Of a stretch of DNA of 10,125 nucleotides, positions 1-6,734 are shown in pieces; position 1 is the stretch's first letter, and each line of letters begins with the position of its first letter. Position numbers and translations under genes: made by a program. The stretch spans positions 1 to 10,125 of the forward strand of contig CAAGGA010000089.1 in NCBI GenBank assembly GCA_900769275.1, written 5' to 3'. A model generated the notes under the pieces. That model was not told where the DNA came from. It saw only the letters and a program-made list of their open reading frames with translations, and did not search any database. This DNA comes from an uncultured Prevotella sp. Lineage in GTDB: Bacteria; Bacteroidota; Bacteroidia; Bacteroidales; Bacteroidaceae.

Positions 1-1301
1 GGTTCAGCATGGCTTCGGGCAAGCACATGGAGAAAGACCAGTTGGAACGTTATCTGCTTGATATTTTAAGTGAAAATGAAAAGCGTTTCGGATTATCCTC
101 TGACCACTCCGACCCAAACGTTCGTCTGAAGAACCTTATCTCCAACGTTTATAAAAAGACAGGCAAGAAAGTTGTCATCCTTATCGACGAGTACGACGCA
201 CCGCTGCTTGACGTAGTGCATGAGGAGACAAAACTGCCGATACTTCGCAATGTGATGCGCAACTTCTACTCTCCGCTGAAAGACTCCGACCCATACCTGC
301 AGTTCGTATTCCTCACCGGCATCACGAAGTTCTCGCAGCTCAGCATCTTCAGCGAACTGAACAACCTGACAAACATCAGCATGAATGAAGCGTTCAGCGG
401 AATATGCGGCATAACGAAAGATGAGGTCCTGACGCAGATGCAGGACTACATAGAGGCCTTGGGAGAAAAGAACGGCTGGACAAAGGAGGTCACGATAGAC
501 ATCCTGACAAAACAATATGACGGTTATCACTTCACGTGGCCCTCGCCCGACATCTTCAATCCTTTCAGTCTCTTGCAGGCATTCAACATGAAGAAGGTCG
601 ATAACTACTGGTTTGCCTCCGGCACGCCGACCTATCTCATTGAGATGCTCCGCAAGTTCGACACCCTTCCCACAGACATCAGCGCAATGGAAGCCCAGTC
701 GTCAGAGTTCGATGCGCCCACAGAGGGCATGGTGTCCATTATCCCGTTGCTCTACCAGAGCGGTTACGTGACCATAAAGGACTGCGAGCCGGATGCCGAC
801 CTATATACTCTTGGCATTCCGAACATGGAAGTCCGCATAGGACTGATGAAGAGCCTGCTGCCTCTTTACACGACCACCATGGCAGGACGTGGAATGACAC
901 TGGCGGCAAAGATGAGTCTGGCATTGAGGAAGGATGACCTTGACGTAGCGTTGGAACTGCTTCAGGCATACCTGCTGACCGTCCCTTACTGTGACAACGC
1001 CAACTCCGAGGGACATTACCAGCAGATGCTCTATATCATCTTCTCGCTCCTGGGACAGCTGAACGGTCTTGACGTTGAGGTGCACACCCCGACCGGACGT
1101 GTGGATATGGTGATGACCACTCCCAAGACCCTCTACCTCTTCGAGCTGAAGCTCAACAAGAGTGCCGAGGCAGCAATGAAGCAGATAAACCTCAAGGACT
1201 ATGCGAAGAAGTTTGCCCTCTGCGGTCTGCCCGTAGTCAAGGTCGGCATCAGCTTCGACCCTGAGAAGCGCACCATCGGGGAATGGCAGACGGAGCGTTA
1301 G
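1..1301 (+). CDS. AAA-ATPase-like protein with C-terminal PD-(D/E)XK nuclease domain, 5' end cut by window
   Basis: The frame is open from the window edge (first full codon at 3), so the ATG at 9 is probably internal. The visible 430 residues from that ATG lack the Walker A loop, which in this family (AAA-ATPase-like plus PDDEXK_9, usually a little over 500 residues) lies near the N terminus; roughly 90-100 residues should be upstream. Numbering from the ATG at 9: Walker B is KKVVILIDEYDAP (53-65), followed by the family-typical FLTGITKFS (101-109), YDGYHF (170-175) and NPFSLL (184-189). The C-terminal nuclease-like domain shows EGHY (334-337), GRVD (363-366), FELK (378-381) and a Q392/Y398 pair, so the D-ExK core looks intact. 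The family is often present in many near-copies in Bacteroidales genomes and its role is unknown; a defence or mobile-element link is only speculation. No clear terminator follows. The gene ends 391 bp before the polygalacturonase and is unlikely to be functionally linked to it. Confidence 0.92.
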   Translation, partial: FSMASGKHMEKDQLERYLLDILSENEKRFGLSSDHSDPNVRLKNLISNVYKKTGKKVVILIDEYDAPLLDVVHEETKLPILRNVMRNFYSPLKDSDPYLQFVFLTGITKFSQLSIFSELNNLTNISMNEAFSGICGITKDEVLTQMQDYIEALGEKNGWTKEVTIDILTKQYDGYHFTWPSPDIFNPFSLLQAFNMKKVDNYWFASGTPTYLIEMLRKFDTLPTDISAMEAQSSEFDAPTEGMVSIIPLLYQSGYVTIKDCEPDADLYTLGIPNMEVRIGLMKSLLPLYTTTMAGRGMTLAAKMSLALRKDDLDVALELLQAYLLTVPYCDNANSEGHYQQMLYIIFSLLGQLNGLDVEVHTPTGRVDMVMTTPKTLYLFELKLNKSAEAAMKQINLKDYAKKFALCGLPVVKVGISFDPEKRTIGEWQTER

Positions 1302-1391
1302 TTCGGACAATCAAAGGCTTGCGAAAGCGAAAGTAGAATGATGGAACTATGCGACATTTGTCATTTTGTTGACAAGAAAAAGGCAAATGTC

Positions 1392-1575
1392 AATTTTGTC
1401 CTATTCTCCCACTATTCAACTGCCTTTTATAACAACCTAATAGACAACAAGTTGCAAAAAGCACCGCTATTACAGTGCAAAAGCTTAGCTTTTACCTTGT
1501 AATAACGGTGCTTTTACTGTGTAATAGCGGCGCTTTCACGATGCAATATCTATGATATTAATTTTGTCCTATTCT
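1392..1575. repeat. Perfect 16-bp direct repeat bracketing the 22-bp repeat array
   Basis: AATTTTGTCCTATTCT occurs identically at 1392-1407 and 1560-1575, starting 168 bp apart. Between the copies sits the 22-bp repeat array. A second, weaker similarity accompanies each copy: CATTTGTCATTTTGTTGACA begins at 1355, left of the first copy, and CATTTATCATTCTTTAACAT begins at 1587, right of the second. The pattern could be a local duplication, the footprint of an inserted repeat element, or two copies of a regulatory site. The sequence alone does not decide. Confidence 0.7.
1441..1553. repeat. Head-to-head array of 22-bp imperfect repeats
   Basis: Three units run in one direction with exact 22-bp spacing, starting at 1488, 1510 and 1532, each beginning GCTTT. 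The first two agree at 18 of 22 positions (core TGTAATARCGG); the third is degenerate. To the left, 1463-1484 is the reverse complement of the same unit (18 of 22 against the 1488 unit), and 1441-1462 looks like a further decayed inverted copy beginning GCTTTTTGCAA when read in reverse. The units at 1457-1484 and 1488-1515 form a long imperfect hairpin with a 3-nt loop. There are no spacers between units, so this is not a CRISPR array. The hairpin could affect the end of the upstream transcript, but there is no U-tract. Confidence 0.75.
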
Positions 1576-1615
1576 ACCTCTGCCGCATTTATCATTCTTT
1601 AACATGACAAATGGC

Positions 1616-1645
1616 TTGAAAACGGGAAAAAAATACTATTTTTGC
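1616..1645 (+). promoter_or_regulatory. Promoter of the GH28 gene
   Basis: A -7 element TATTTTTG at 1637-1644 followed by C matches the Bacteroidetes consensus TAnnTTTGY. A TTG at 1616-1618 lies 18 nt upstream, close to the usual 19-21. Transcription would start near 1651, giving a leader of about 42 nt with no Shine-Dalgarno sequence. Confidence 0.65.
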
Positions 1646-1692
1646 AGAGGAAAGAAAGAAACGAAAAGAAACACTAACCAACTAACTGACTT

Positions 1693-3090
1693 ATGAAAAA
1701 TCTCTTTATCCGACTGTTCGTAACTCTGCTCTGCATGACAGTAGCAGGCACGACCAATGCCCAACAGGCAGACTATTCCCATTTCTATAAGGACACTCCG
1801 GTCAAATTGGCTCAGCCTGCACTGCCTGCCATTCCCTCTCTCACGGTGAGCATCACCGACTTCGGAGGCAAGGGTGACGGACAGACTCTCAACTCTTCTG
1901 CCATAGAAAAGGCTATTGCGCATCTCAGCGCACAAGGCGGAGGCTGCCTGCGTTTCCCTGCCGGAGTATGGCTCACAGGTCCCATCGCACTGAAAAGCAA
2001 CATCAGGCTGCATCTTGACCGTCAGGCTATTCTGTATTTCTCTCCCGACAAATCGCTGTACGTCGTGCCTGAAGGCAAGTCTTCGAGGGTTTATCCCGGC
2101 ATAAGGGCTGACAAAGCCCACGACATAGCCATCACGGGCGAGGGAATCATCGACGGAAATGGGGCGCAATGGCGTCCTGTAAAGAGGTCGAAGGTGAGCG
2201 ACGTGGAATGGAAAGGCTTCAAGGAGATGGGCGGAGTGGAGAAACAGGACGGCTCGCTGTGGTACCCATGGCAGATGAAATCCGGATATAAAGACATAGC
2301 CGCTACGCCAGAATCGCAGGAGAAGATGCGCAACGACGTTATCCGCATGACGAACTGCCAGAGGATTATGATAAAGGGAGTGACGGTACAGAACTCTCCG
2401 AAGTTCCATGTTCATCCGCTAAACTGTACGGATATTGTCATCGACAGCGTCACCGTGAGATGCCCCTGGAACGCACAGAACGGTGATGCCATAGACCTGA
2501 GCGACTGCCATCGCTGCCTTATCGTCAATAGCACGGTGGATGCGGGGGACGATGGTCTGTGCATGAAGAGCGGACCGGGCAAGCCGTCCAATATCGTCAA
2601 CGGATGTCAGGATATTCTGATACAGGAGAATACCGTATATCACGCACACGGCGGATTCGTTATCGGCAGCGAGAGCGTCAGCGGTCTTGACCGTATCGTG
2701 GTGCGCCACTGCCGCTTTGCCGGCACCGACACGGGACTGCGCTTCAAGAGTGGCATAGGCCGTGGCGGCAAGACTTCCTGCATATATATCAGCGACATCA
2801 TGATGACCGACATCAAGGACGAGGCCGTCATCTTCCAATGTGATTATGTCAATCGCCCGGCAGGTTCCTCCGAGGAAAAGGAAGCACAGGCAGAAAGCGA
2901 GATACCGGAGTTTGCCGACATACATATCAGCGACGTGGTTTGCCGCACTGCCGACCGTGCCGTCTCAGCCCACGGCATCAGCGGTCACCGGTGCGTATAT
3001 GGCATTACCATCGACCGCTGCACTTTCTCGGATATGCGCCACGACAACGACATTGACGCCGCCACTACGGAAATCATCATCCGCCCTTAG
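1693..3090 (+). CDS. Secreted glycoside hydrolase family 28 (polygalacturonase-type)
   Basis: The enzyme should hydrolyse alpha-1,4-galacturonosyl links of pectin (or the related rhamnogalacturonan linkage) outside the cytoplasm. The N terminus is a classical signal peptide with a likely cut after TNA (residue 23), so it is exported to the periplasm or beyond. ITDFGGKGDG (54-63) is the usual start of the beta-helix. The GH28 active-site set is complete: NGD with D265, GDD with D286 and D287, HGG with H319, and RFK with R350 and K352. At 465 residues it is normal for a Bacteroidales single-domain GH28. Exo versus endo action and exact substrate cannot be told from motifs. No SusC/SusD pair or sensor-regulator lies in the window, so it is not visibly in a polysaccharide utilisation locus. 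It has its own promoter and converges with the lipoprotein gene, leaving 29 bp between stop codons. The first ATG after the promoter starts the signal peptide and is taken as the start. Confidence 0.95.
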   Translation: MKNLFIRLFVTLLCMTVAGTTNAQQADYSHFYKDTPVKLAQPALPAIPSLTVSITDFGGKGDGQTLNSSAIEKAIAHLSAQGGGCLRFPAGVWLTGPIALKSNIRLHLDRQAILYFSPDKSLYVVPEGKSSRVYPGIRADKAHDIAITGEGIIDGNGAQWRPVKRSKVSDVEWKGFKEMGGVEKQDGSLWYPWQMKSGYKDIAATPESQEKMRNDVIRMTNCQRIMIKGVTVQNSPKFHVHPLNCTDIVIDSVTVRCPWNAQNGDAIDLSDCHRCLIVNSTVDAGDDGLCMKSGPGKPSNIVNGCQDILIQENTVYHAHGGFVIGSESVSGLDRIVVRHCRFAGTDTGLRFKSGIGRGGKTSCIYISDIMMTDIKDEAVIFQCDYVNRPAGSSEEKEAQAESEIPEFADIHISDVVCRTADRAVSAHGISGHRCVYGITIDRCTFSDMRHDNDIDAATTEIIIRP

Positions 3091-3119
3091 CCGACTGATT
3101 AAGGTGGGGGGGAGGAGGC

Positions 3120-4319
3120 TCAGTAACATATAGAAAAGAACCACTCTCCCCTCTTATCGAGCGACAGATAGCCCGGAGCATAGGAGAAACTGCCACCGAC
3201 TCCAGTCCTGACAGCCTGAGCATGCCTGCCGTAAGCATACAGGCTGCCACCGTTTACGGCAATCTCACCGTCACTCTTCAACGCATTTGGAGATGCCGTA
3301 TGCGCATCGCCAAGAGTCACTGCAGTCACCTTGCCTCCTGCAATCCGTATGCCTCCGCTGGCATTGATGCCCTTTCCTCCGCTGCCACGGCTCAGGAGAT
3401 GGAGTTCTCCTCCCGTCACACATACGGTGCTGTCACTCTTTACGGCCGCACTGCTTGTAGTATCCTCGGCCTCTATCAGGCATCCGCCCTCGGTAATCAC
3501 CGTGGTGCGACCTCCGCTGAAGACGATGTCTGCCTCGCAGTTGATGCCCTTGCCACCGGGATGACCGGTGGATAGATTGAGCACGCTGCCTCGCACATAT
3601 ACCCCGTCGTTAGCCTTTATGGCATTGCCTGCCGTACTCGTCACGACGATAACGTTACCCGGACGCACCACGAGATAATCATCCGTGGCGATACCGTTCT
3701 TGTAATCCGATACGACCTGAAGCCTGCCCTGTCCGCTAATGAGTATCTGTCCCTCGCTGAACATGGCTCCTTTCATGTCTTCCCCTGAGGGTATCACCAC
3801 CTGTGAGCCTGACGAAAGGACGCTACTGCTTGCTTCCGGCAAGACGACATACATGGACTTGCCGCACTGGTTGTTGATGGCGGCTCCCAAAGGATTGTGC
3901 AGCGTCAGGTTATCAAGCACGAGTTTGAACTTATTATCACTATATACCTTGAACGAACCGTCCCCACAACTGCCGCTGAGCCTGTACTCCATGCTCTTTG
4001 AACCGGAACGGACGGTCACGTGTCCTCCACGAGTTTCTACCTCCACGATGCCTGATGCACCCGTCACTTCAGCTCCGTCAGCCGTATAGTTCACCGACAC
4101 GATATGCCTGAACGTGCTGTTTTCCACATAGTCGTTGTCACTGCGGTCAATCTCCTCCGGCATTTCCTCCATCGGATTTTCATTGAACGAAATCTCCACA
4201 GGCGTGAAATCAGGGGCAGGGATTAGGTCACCGAAATCCGTATCGTCACTCTTGCATGAGGCGATAGCTGCAAGAGTCGCCAAAAGCACTGTTGCGAAGA
4301 TAATATCACTGCGTATCAT
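3120..4319 (-). CDS. Cthe_2159-family beta-helix lipoprotein, probable carbohydrate binder, likely surface exposed
   Basis: This is the last gene of the four-gene operon. A hydrophobic signal (6-20) ends in IASC, giving a lipidated Cys22. The next residues are KSDDTD, resembling the acidic lipoprotein export signals that send Bacteroidetes lipoproteins to the cell surface. After an acidic linker (25-65), residues about 90-385 form short repeated strands rich in GG and hydrophobic alternation, for example GGKGIN at 255-260 and again at 314-319, NAIKANDGV at 232-240 and NALKSDGEI at 345-353. This is the look of the Cthe_2159 family (carbohydrate-binding domain-containing protein), whose founder is a calcium-binding beta-helix related to pectate lyases that binds cellulose and polygalacturonate. 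No catalytic set is evident, so binding or adhesion is more likely than cleavage. Its start codon follows the upstream stop by 5 nt, indicating tight co-translation. Confidence 0.85.
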   Translation of the reverse strand: MIRSDIIFATVLLATLAAIASCKSDDTDFGDLIPAPDFTPVEISFNENPMEEMPEEIDRSDNDYVENSTFRHIVSVNYTADGAEVTGASGIVEVETRGGHVTVRSGSKSMEYRLSGSCGDGSFKVYSDNKFKLVLDNLTLHNPLGAAINNQCGKSMYVVLPEASSSVLSSGSQVVIPSGEDMKGAMFSEGQILISGQGRLQVVSDYKNGIATDDYLVVRPGNVIVVTSTAGNAIKANDGVYVRGSVLNLSTGHPGGKGINCEADIVFSGGRTTVITEGGCLIEAEDTTSSAAVKSDSTVCVTGGELHLLSRGSGGKGINASGGIRIAGGKVTAVTLGDAHTASPNALKSDGEIAVNGGSLYAYGRHAQAVRTGVGGSFSYAPGYLSLDKRGEWFFSICY

Positions 4320-4324
4320 AGGTG

Positions 4325-5077
4325 TCAGAATTTATATTTGTAACAAATGTCAAGCACGTGGCAGTCAGGCTCGTTGTCGTCATCCTCGTTGACCGTCTGG
4401 TATCTGTAGCCGACTCCTACGACGTGCTTCTTCCGTATCTTCCAGTCAGCCCCTACCGTATATCTTACCTTTTGCAATGCCATCCCGTTGAACAATTCTA
4501 CGCTGACGTAGGGATCGACCTTGCATTTCGGAATGTTATATTCTGCCTGAAGTCGAGAGCGCAATATGCTGCGGCACTTTCCGCCTACAGTCTTTTTCTC
4601 CCATTCCATATTGTCGAAGTCGAAACGGTCTGCCTCCTGTTCGGGGCGGCAGGTATATTGCCACCTTTCACGCAGGGAAAGCTGTAGGTCTCCGAACGAA
4701 TATTTTCCCGTCAAGGACACGTTGAAGCGATGCCTGAGTCCCCAATACGACGGTCGCCAGTTGTTGAAAGTGCCGTCCTCGTGGCAGGAAATCTTCTCCA
4801 CGTTATTGTCATGGAGCAGTACATAGCCGGCAGAGGCTGTCAGCCATTGCAGCAGTTTATAGTCTGTTGCCATGCCGAAGCTCCATCTGTCAAGCGTTCG
4901 CGAGTCATTCCGGCTTCTCAATCCTGCCTCCGCCTCTGCGCTCCATTTCTTATCAATCTTCTTCTCCACGGCAACAGATGTCCAGATGCCGAAGTCATTC
5001 TCTTCCTGAGCGCACACTGCCAAGGTCGTCGCAAGCAGCAGTATGCAACTGAGGGTTATGCGTCTGATGATATACAT
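4325..5077 (-). CDS. DUF2490 outer-membrane beta-barrel protein
   Basis: This is the third gene of the operon. A signal peptide (MYIIRR then a hydrophobic stretch 7-22) should be cut near CAQ (22-24). The mature protein of about 227 residues is a run of amphipathic strands with aromatic girdles (WSFGMATDYKLL, ASAGYVLLHD, LSLRERWQYT, YTVGADWKI, HVVGVGYRYQTV) and ends in KYKF, with the terminal phenylalanine typical of outer-membrane barrels. This matches DUF2490, a family without an assigned activity. In this operon it could be a channel or an anchor for the lipoprotein, but that is inference. It is separated from the DUF4956 gene by 20 nt and from the lipoprotein gene by 5 nt. The start is fixed by the signal peptide; there is no Shine-Dalgarno sequence. 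Confidence 0.85.
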   Translation of the reverse strand: MYIIRRITLSCILLLATTLAVCAQEENDFGIWTSVAVEKKIDKKWSAEAEAGLRSRNDSRTLDRWSFGMATDYKLLQWLTASAGYVLLHDNNVEKISCHEDGTFNNWRPSYWGLRHRFNVSLTGKYSFGDLQLSLRERWQYTCRPEQEADRFDFDNMEWEKKTVGGKCRSILRSRLQAEYNIPKCKVDPYVSVELFNGMALQKVRYTVGADWKIRKKHVVGVGYRYQTVNEDDDNEPDCHVLDICYKYKF

Positions 5078-5097
5078 AATATCTTTACAGTAGGGTT

Positions 5098-5766
5098 CTA
5101 TTGGTCCATTCCTTTCAAGTCACTTTGTGTCAGCTTCTGCTTGTCAGAGACACTGCCATGTATGGGGGCATCATAATATACCTTGAGCACTGCCATATCC
5201 TTTAGAAAATCCACGGCACCCACTTCCACATACGTAACCTGAAGACCAAGCCGCTGACGTAAATCGGCTATCAGGTCATCCCTTTTCTCGGGCACTATCA
5301 TGTCTATCTGGTCATACTGCACGAGCTTCGCTGCCTTGATTTTCAGTTTTTTCTCGCACAACCATATTGCTAACACCACAATAAGGTTGATTATCAACAG
5401 TTCCGGAAGCGTGACGGAAGCAGCAATGGCATTGACGACCGACAGGGCGATGATGACAAACAGATAGGTCATCTCCCTGACAGGCATGGTATCTGTACGG
5501 TATCGCATGATGCTGAATATGCCGAACAGTCCGATGCCGATACCTATACTTGTCTTTGTCTTGAGGTCTTCCAGCACGAAAATCATGAAGAAAACGAGGA
5601 AAAAGACTGCTATTGACGTAAGCGTAAACGTGAAATAGAAGTCACGCCGCCTGCATCGGGAGAAATAGAGCCTGTCAACTATGACCCAATTGACAAGCAC
5701 GCTGACCACGAACCTGACAAGCATGGTCAGGAACACTTCTGAAGTTGTAATGCTGAAAATATCCAT
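5098..5766 (-). CDS. DUF4956 inner-membrane protein
   Basis: This is the second gene of the operon. Hydrophobic segments lie at about 11-33, 45-65, 100-118 and 121-138, with a glycine-rich, semi-hydrophobic stretch at 73-86. Directly after that comes the DUF4956 signature, a loop reading FSIMRYRTDTMPVREMTYLF (84-103). Residues 139-222 are polar and mixed alpha/beta (KLVQYDQIDMIVPEKRDDL onward) and probably form a cytosolic domain. The molecular role of DUF4956 is not known; it is commonly encoded beside VTC-domain proteins in Bacteroidetes and Firmicutes, and that is the case here, 36 nt downstream of the VTC gene. By analogy with eukaryotic VTC complexes, where the catalytic VTC domain works at a membrane pore, it could be the membrane partner of the polymerase. 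That remains inference. Confidence 0.9.
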   Translation of the reverse strand: MDIFSITTSEVFLTMLVRFVVSVLVNWVIVDRLYFSRCRRRDFYFTFTLTSIAVFFLVFFMIFVLEDLKTKTSIGIGIGLFGIFSIMRYRTDTMPVREMTYLFVIIALSVVNAIAASVTLPELLIINLIVVLAIWLCEKKLKIKAAKLVQYDQIDMIVPEKRDDLIADLRQRLGLQVTYVEVGAVDFLKDMAVLKVYYDAPIHGSVSDKQKLTQSDLKGMDQ

Positions 5767-5802
5767 TTCTTTTTTTTGAGGTTAATATAGGTAGGTTATT
5801 CA

Positions 5803-6609
5803 TCATTGACAAGATTTTATCATCTTTTCTATAGCCCGGATTCTAGTTTTGAACCTGTTTTGCCTAACTTTATCGTTCGTCATCGCCACTCCCATGCAAT
5901 ATTTGCTGAAACCCATTGGCTTGATGCGCAACTGGCGGAGCATACCGAGGACAGGCGACTCCACCAGCCCGTCCCGCTTGAGTTCTATAATCACCAGGTT
6001 GTCAAGTTCCGCTGTCACGCCGTTGCCAATGTTACGGAATCTCAAGTCCGTGTCGATGGTCAGGCGTTCCGTCTTTCCCTTGTTCACCAACGTGATACGA
6101 TTGAATCTGTTCTCCTGCCGTGGGGCAAGCACCTCAATACTGTATCTGAGGTTCTGAGCCAGGAACCCCCCGTAGGTCTCACCGTCCGGACCGCTGCTGT
6201 CGAAGCGTATGTCGTAATGAGGGTCAAGAGGGTCAAAGCCGTGCATCCCCACCCTTTTCTTTTTCGTCCTCCGATGGTTGTTCTTGGTCTTTACCTCAAG
6301 GAAGTTCAGCCCAGAGTCCACGTATGAGCGTATTCTCAACTTCTGCCTGTTAAGTCTGCCGTTATGATGGGCCAGATACATATCGTGTCGGGCGGTATCG
6401 AAATACAGCGTGTAATATGCTGCCACTCTCCTGCCGTCAATTTCCTGCGCCATATAGTCATACCTTGCCAAGCGCAATAGTTGCAGCAACCTGTCTTTAG
6501 TGGTGACGAATTTCGTATCGGTTCTGTTCATCAGCCTTATTCCTCCCATCTCCTCCAAACTAATAGGGTCAAAATGATTTAGGATTTCTGTCATCATCAA
6601 AAAGGGCAT
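5803..6609 (-). CDS. VTC-domain (polyphosphate polymerase-like) protein
   Basis: This is the first gene of the operon. The 268 residues are essentially one VTC domain, a triphosphate-tunnel fold that in yeast Vtc4 makes polyphosphate from ATP. Charged tunnel-strand motifs appear in family order: NRTDTKFV (28-35), YFDT (69-72), KLRIRSY (90-96), FLEVKTK (103-109), ERLTIDTDLRF (181-191), VIIELKRDG (206-214) and FSKYCMG (234-240). The basic residues K33, R92, R94, K107 and K236 and the acidic E209 sit where tunnel residues of Vtc4 are expected, so the site looks intact. There is no membrane segment; the DUF4956 protein encoded next may provide it. Whether the product is polyphosphate or another polymer is not shown by sequence. 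The start at 6609 fits a short leader after the promoter; an ATG pair 4-5 codons later is an alternative. Confidence 0.92.
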   Translation of the reverse strand: MPFLMMTEILNHFDPISLEEMGGIRLMNRTDTKFVTTKDRLLQLLRLARYDYMAQEIDGRRVAAYYTLYFDTARHDMYLAHHNGRLNRQKLRIRSYVDSGLNFLEVKTKNNHRRTKKKRVGMHGFDPLDPHYDIRFDSSGPDGETYGGFLAQNLRYSIEVLAPRQENRFNRITLVNKGKTERLTIDTDLRFRNIGNGVTAELDNLVIIELKRDGLVESPVLGMLRQLRIKPMGFSKYCMGVAMTNDKVRQNRFKTRIRAIEKMIKSCQ

Positions 6610-6613
6610 TGTA

Positions 6614-6642
6614 TTACAAAGGTGTTACAAAAACGTTACAAA
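6614..6642. repeat. Three TTACAAA direct repeats at 11-bp spacing
   Basis: TTACAAA occurs at 6614-6620, 6625-6631 and 6636-6642, exactly 11 bp apart, so all three lie on one face of the helix. On the operon's coding strand they read TTTGTAA, and the outermost copy overlaps the -7 element. A related GTGTAACAAAAAC (6677-6689) lies about 54 bp upstream of GTGTTACAAAAAC (6623-6635). They could be a regulator binding site over the transcription start. Confidence 0.65.
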
Positions 6643-6646
6643 GATA
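6638..6646 (-). promoter_or_regulatory. Promoter -7 element of the VTC-DUF4956-DUF2490-lipoprotein operon
   Basis: Read on the minus strand the sequence is TATCTTTGT, a full match to TAnnTTTGY and identical to the -7 element of the aminopeptidase gene. A good TTTG at the -33 position is missing (GTGG is found at the expected distance), so the promoter may be weak or activator-dependent. The start site would be near 6632, leaving a leader of about 22 nt. Confidence 0.55.
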
Positions 6647-6734
6647 TGCCTTTTTGATGACACTGCCACTAATAAGTGTAACAAAAACAAATATGTTTAT
6701 ATATTTTTAACGTACTTAGTTGTTTCACGGTTGT

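Larger units (their letters stand above)
1302..1692. other. Gene-free spacer between the ATPase gene and the polygalacturonase gene
   Basis: No convincing coding region lies here. The spacer holds an inverted repeat GACATTTG (1353-1360) / CAAATGTC (1384-1391), two copies of a perfect 16-bp direct repeat, a head-to-head 22-bp repeat array and the promoter of the downstream gene; the last three are described separately. The A+T content is clearly higher than in the flanking genes. Confidence 0.8.

Noticed and set aside
1353..1391. GACATTTG / CAAATGTC inverted repeat as terminator of the ATPase gene
   Set aside because: The stem is only 8 bp and A+T-rich, the loop is 23 nt and there is no clean T-tract immediately after it.
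1441..1553. Possible CRISPR array
   Set aside because: Units are contiguous and imperfect, there are no unique spacers, and no cas gene is in the window.
1636..2415. Long open frame on the minus strand opposite the polygalacturonase gene (259 codons)
   Set aside because: It lies antisense to a gene with complete GH28 active-site motifs, its translation is low-quality (rich in His, Arg and Leu without domain patterns), and its 5' end has no promoter. It is a shadow of the real gene.
1693..3090. Polysaccharide utilisation locus around the GH28
   Set aside because: No SusC-like transporter, SusD-like protein or hybrid two-component or ECF regulator is encoded in the window, and the neighbours are not other pectin enzymes apart from the possible binder.
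3081..3107. Weak hairpin between the convergent stop codons as a bidirectional terminator
   Set aside because: CCGCCCTTA (3081-3089) can pair with TAAGGTGG (3100-3107) only with a bulge and a wobble, and it is followed by a G run rather than a T-tract on either strand. It may still slow transcription, but the evidence is too thin to annotate.
5806..6327. Plus-strand open frame opposite the VTC gene (173 codons)
   Set aside because: The minus strand encodes recognisable VTC motifs throughout this stretch. The plus-strand translation shows no signal, domain or promoter.
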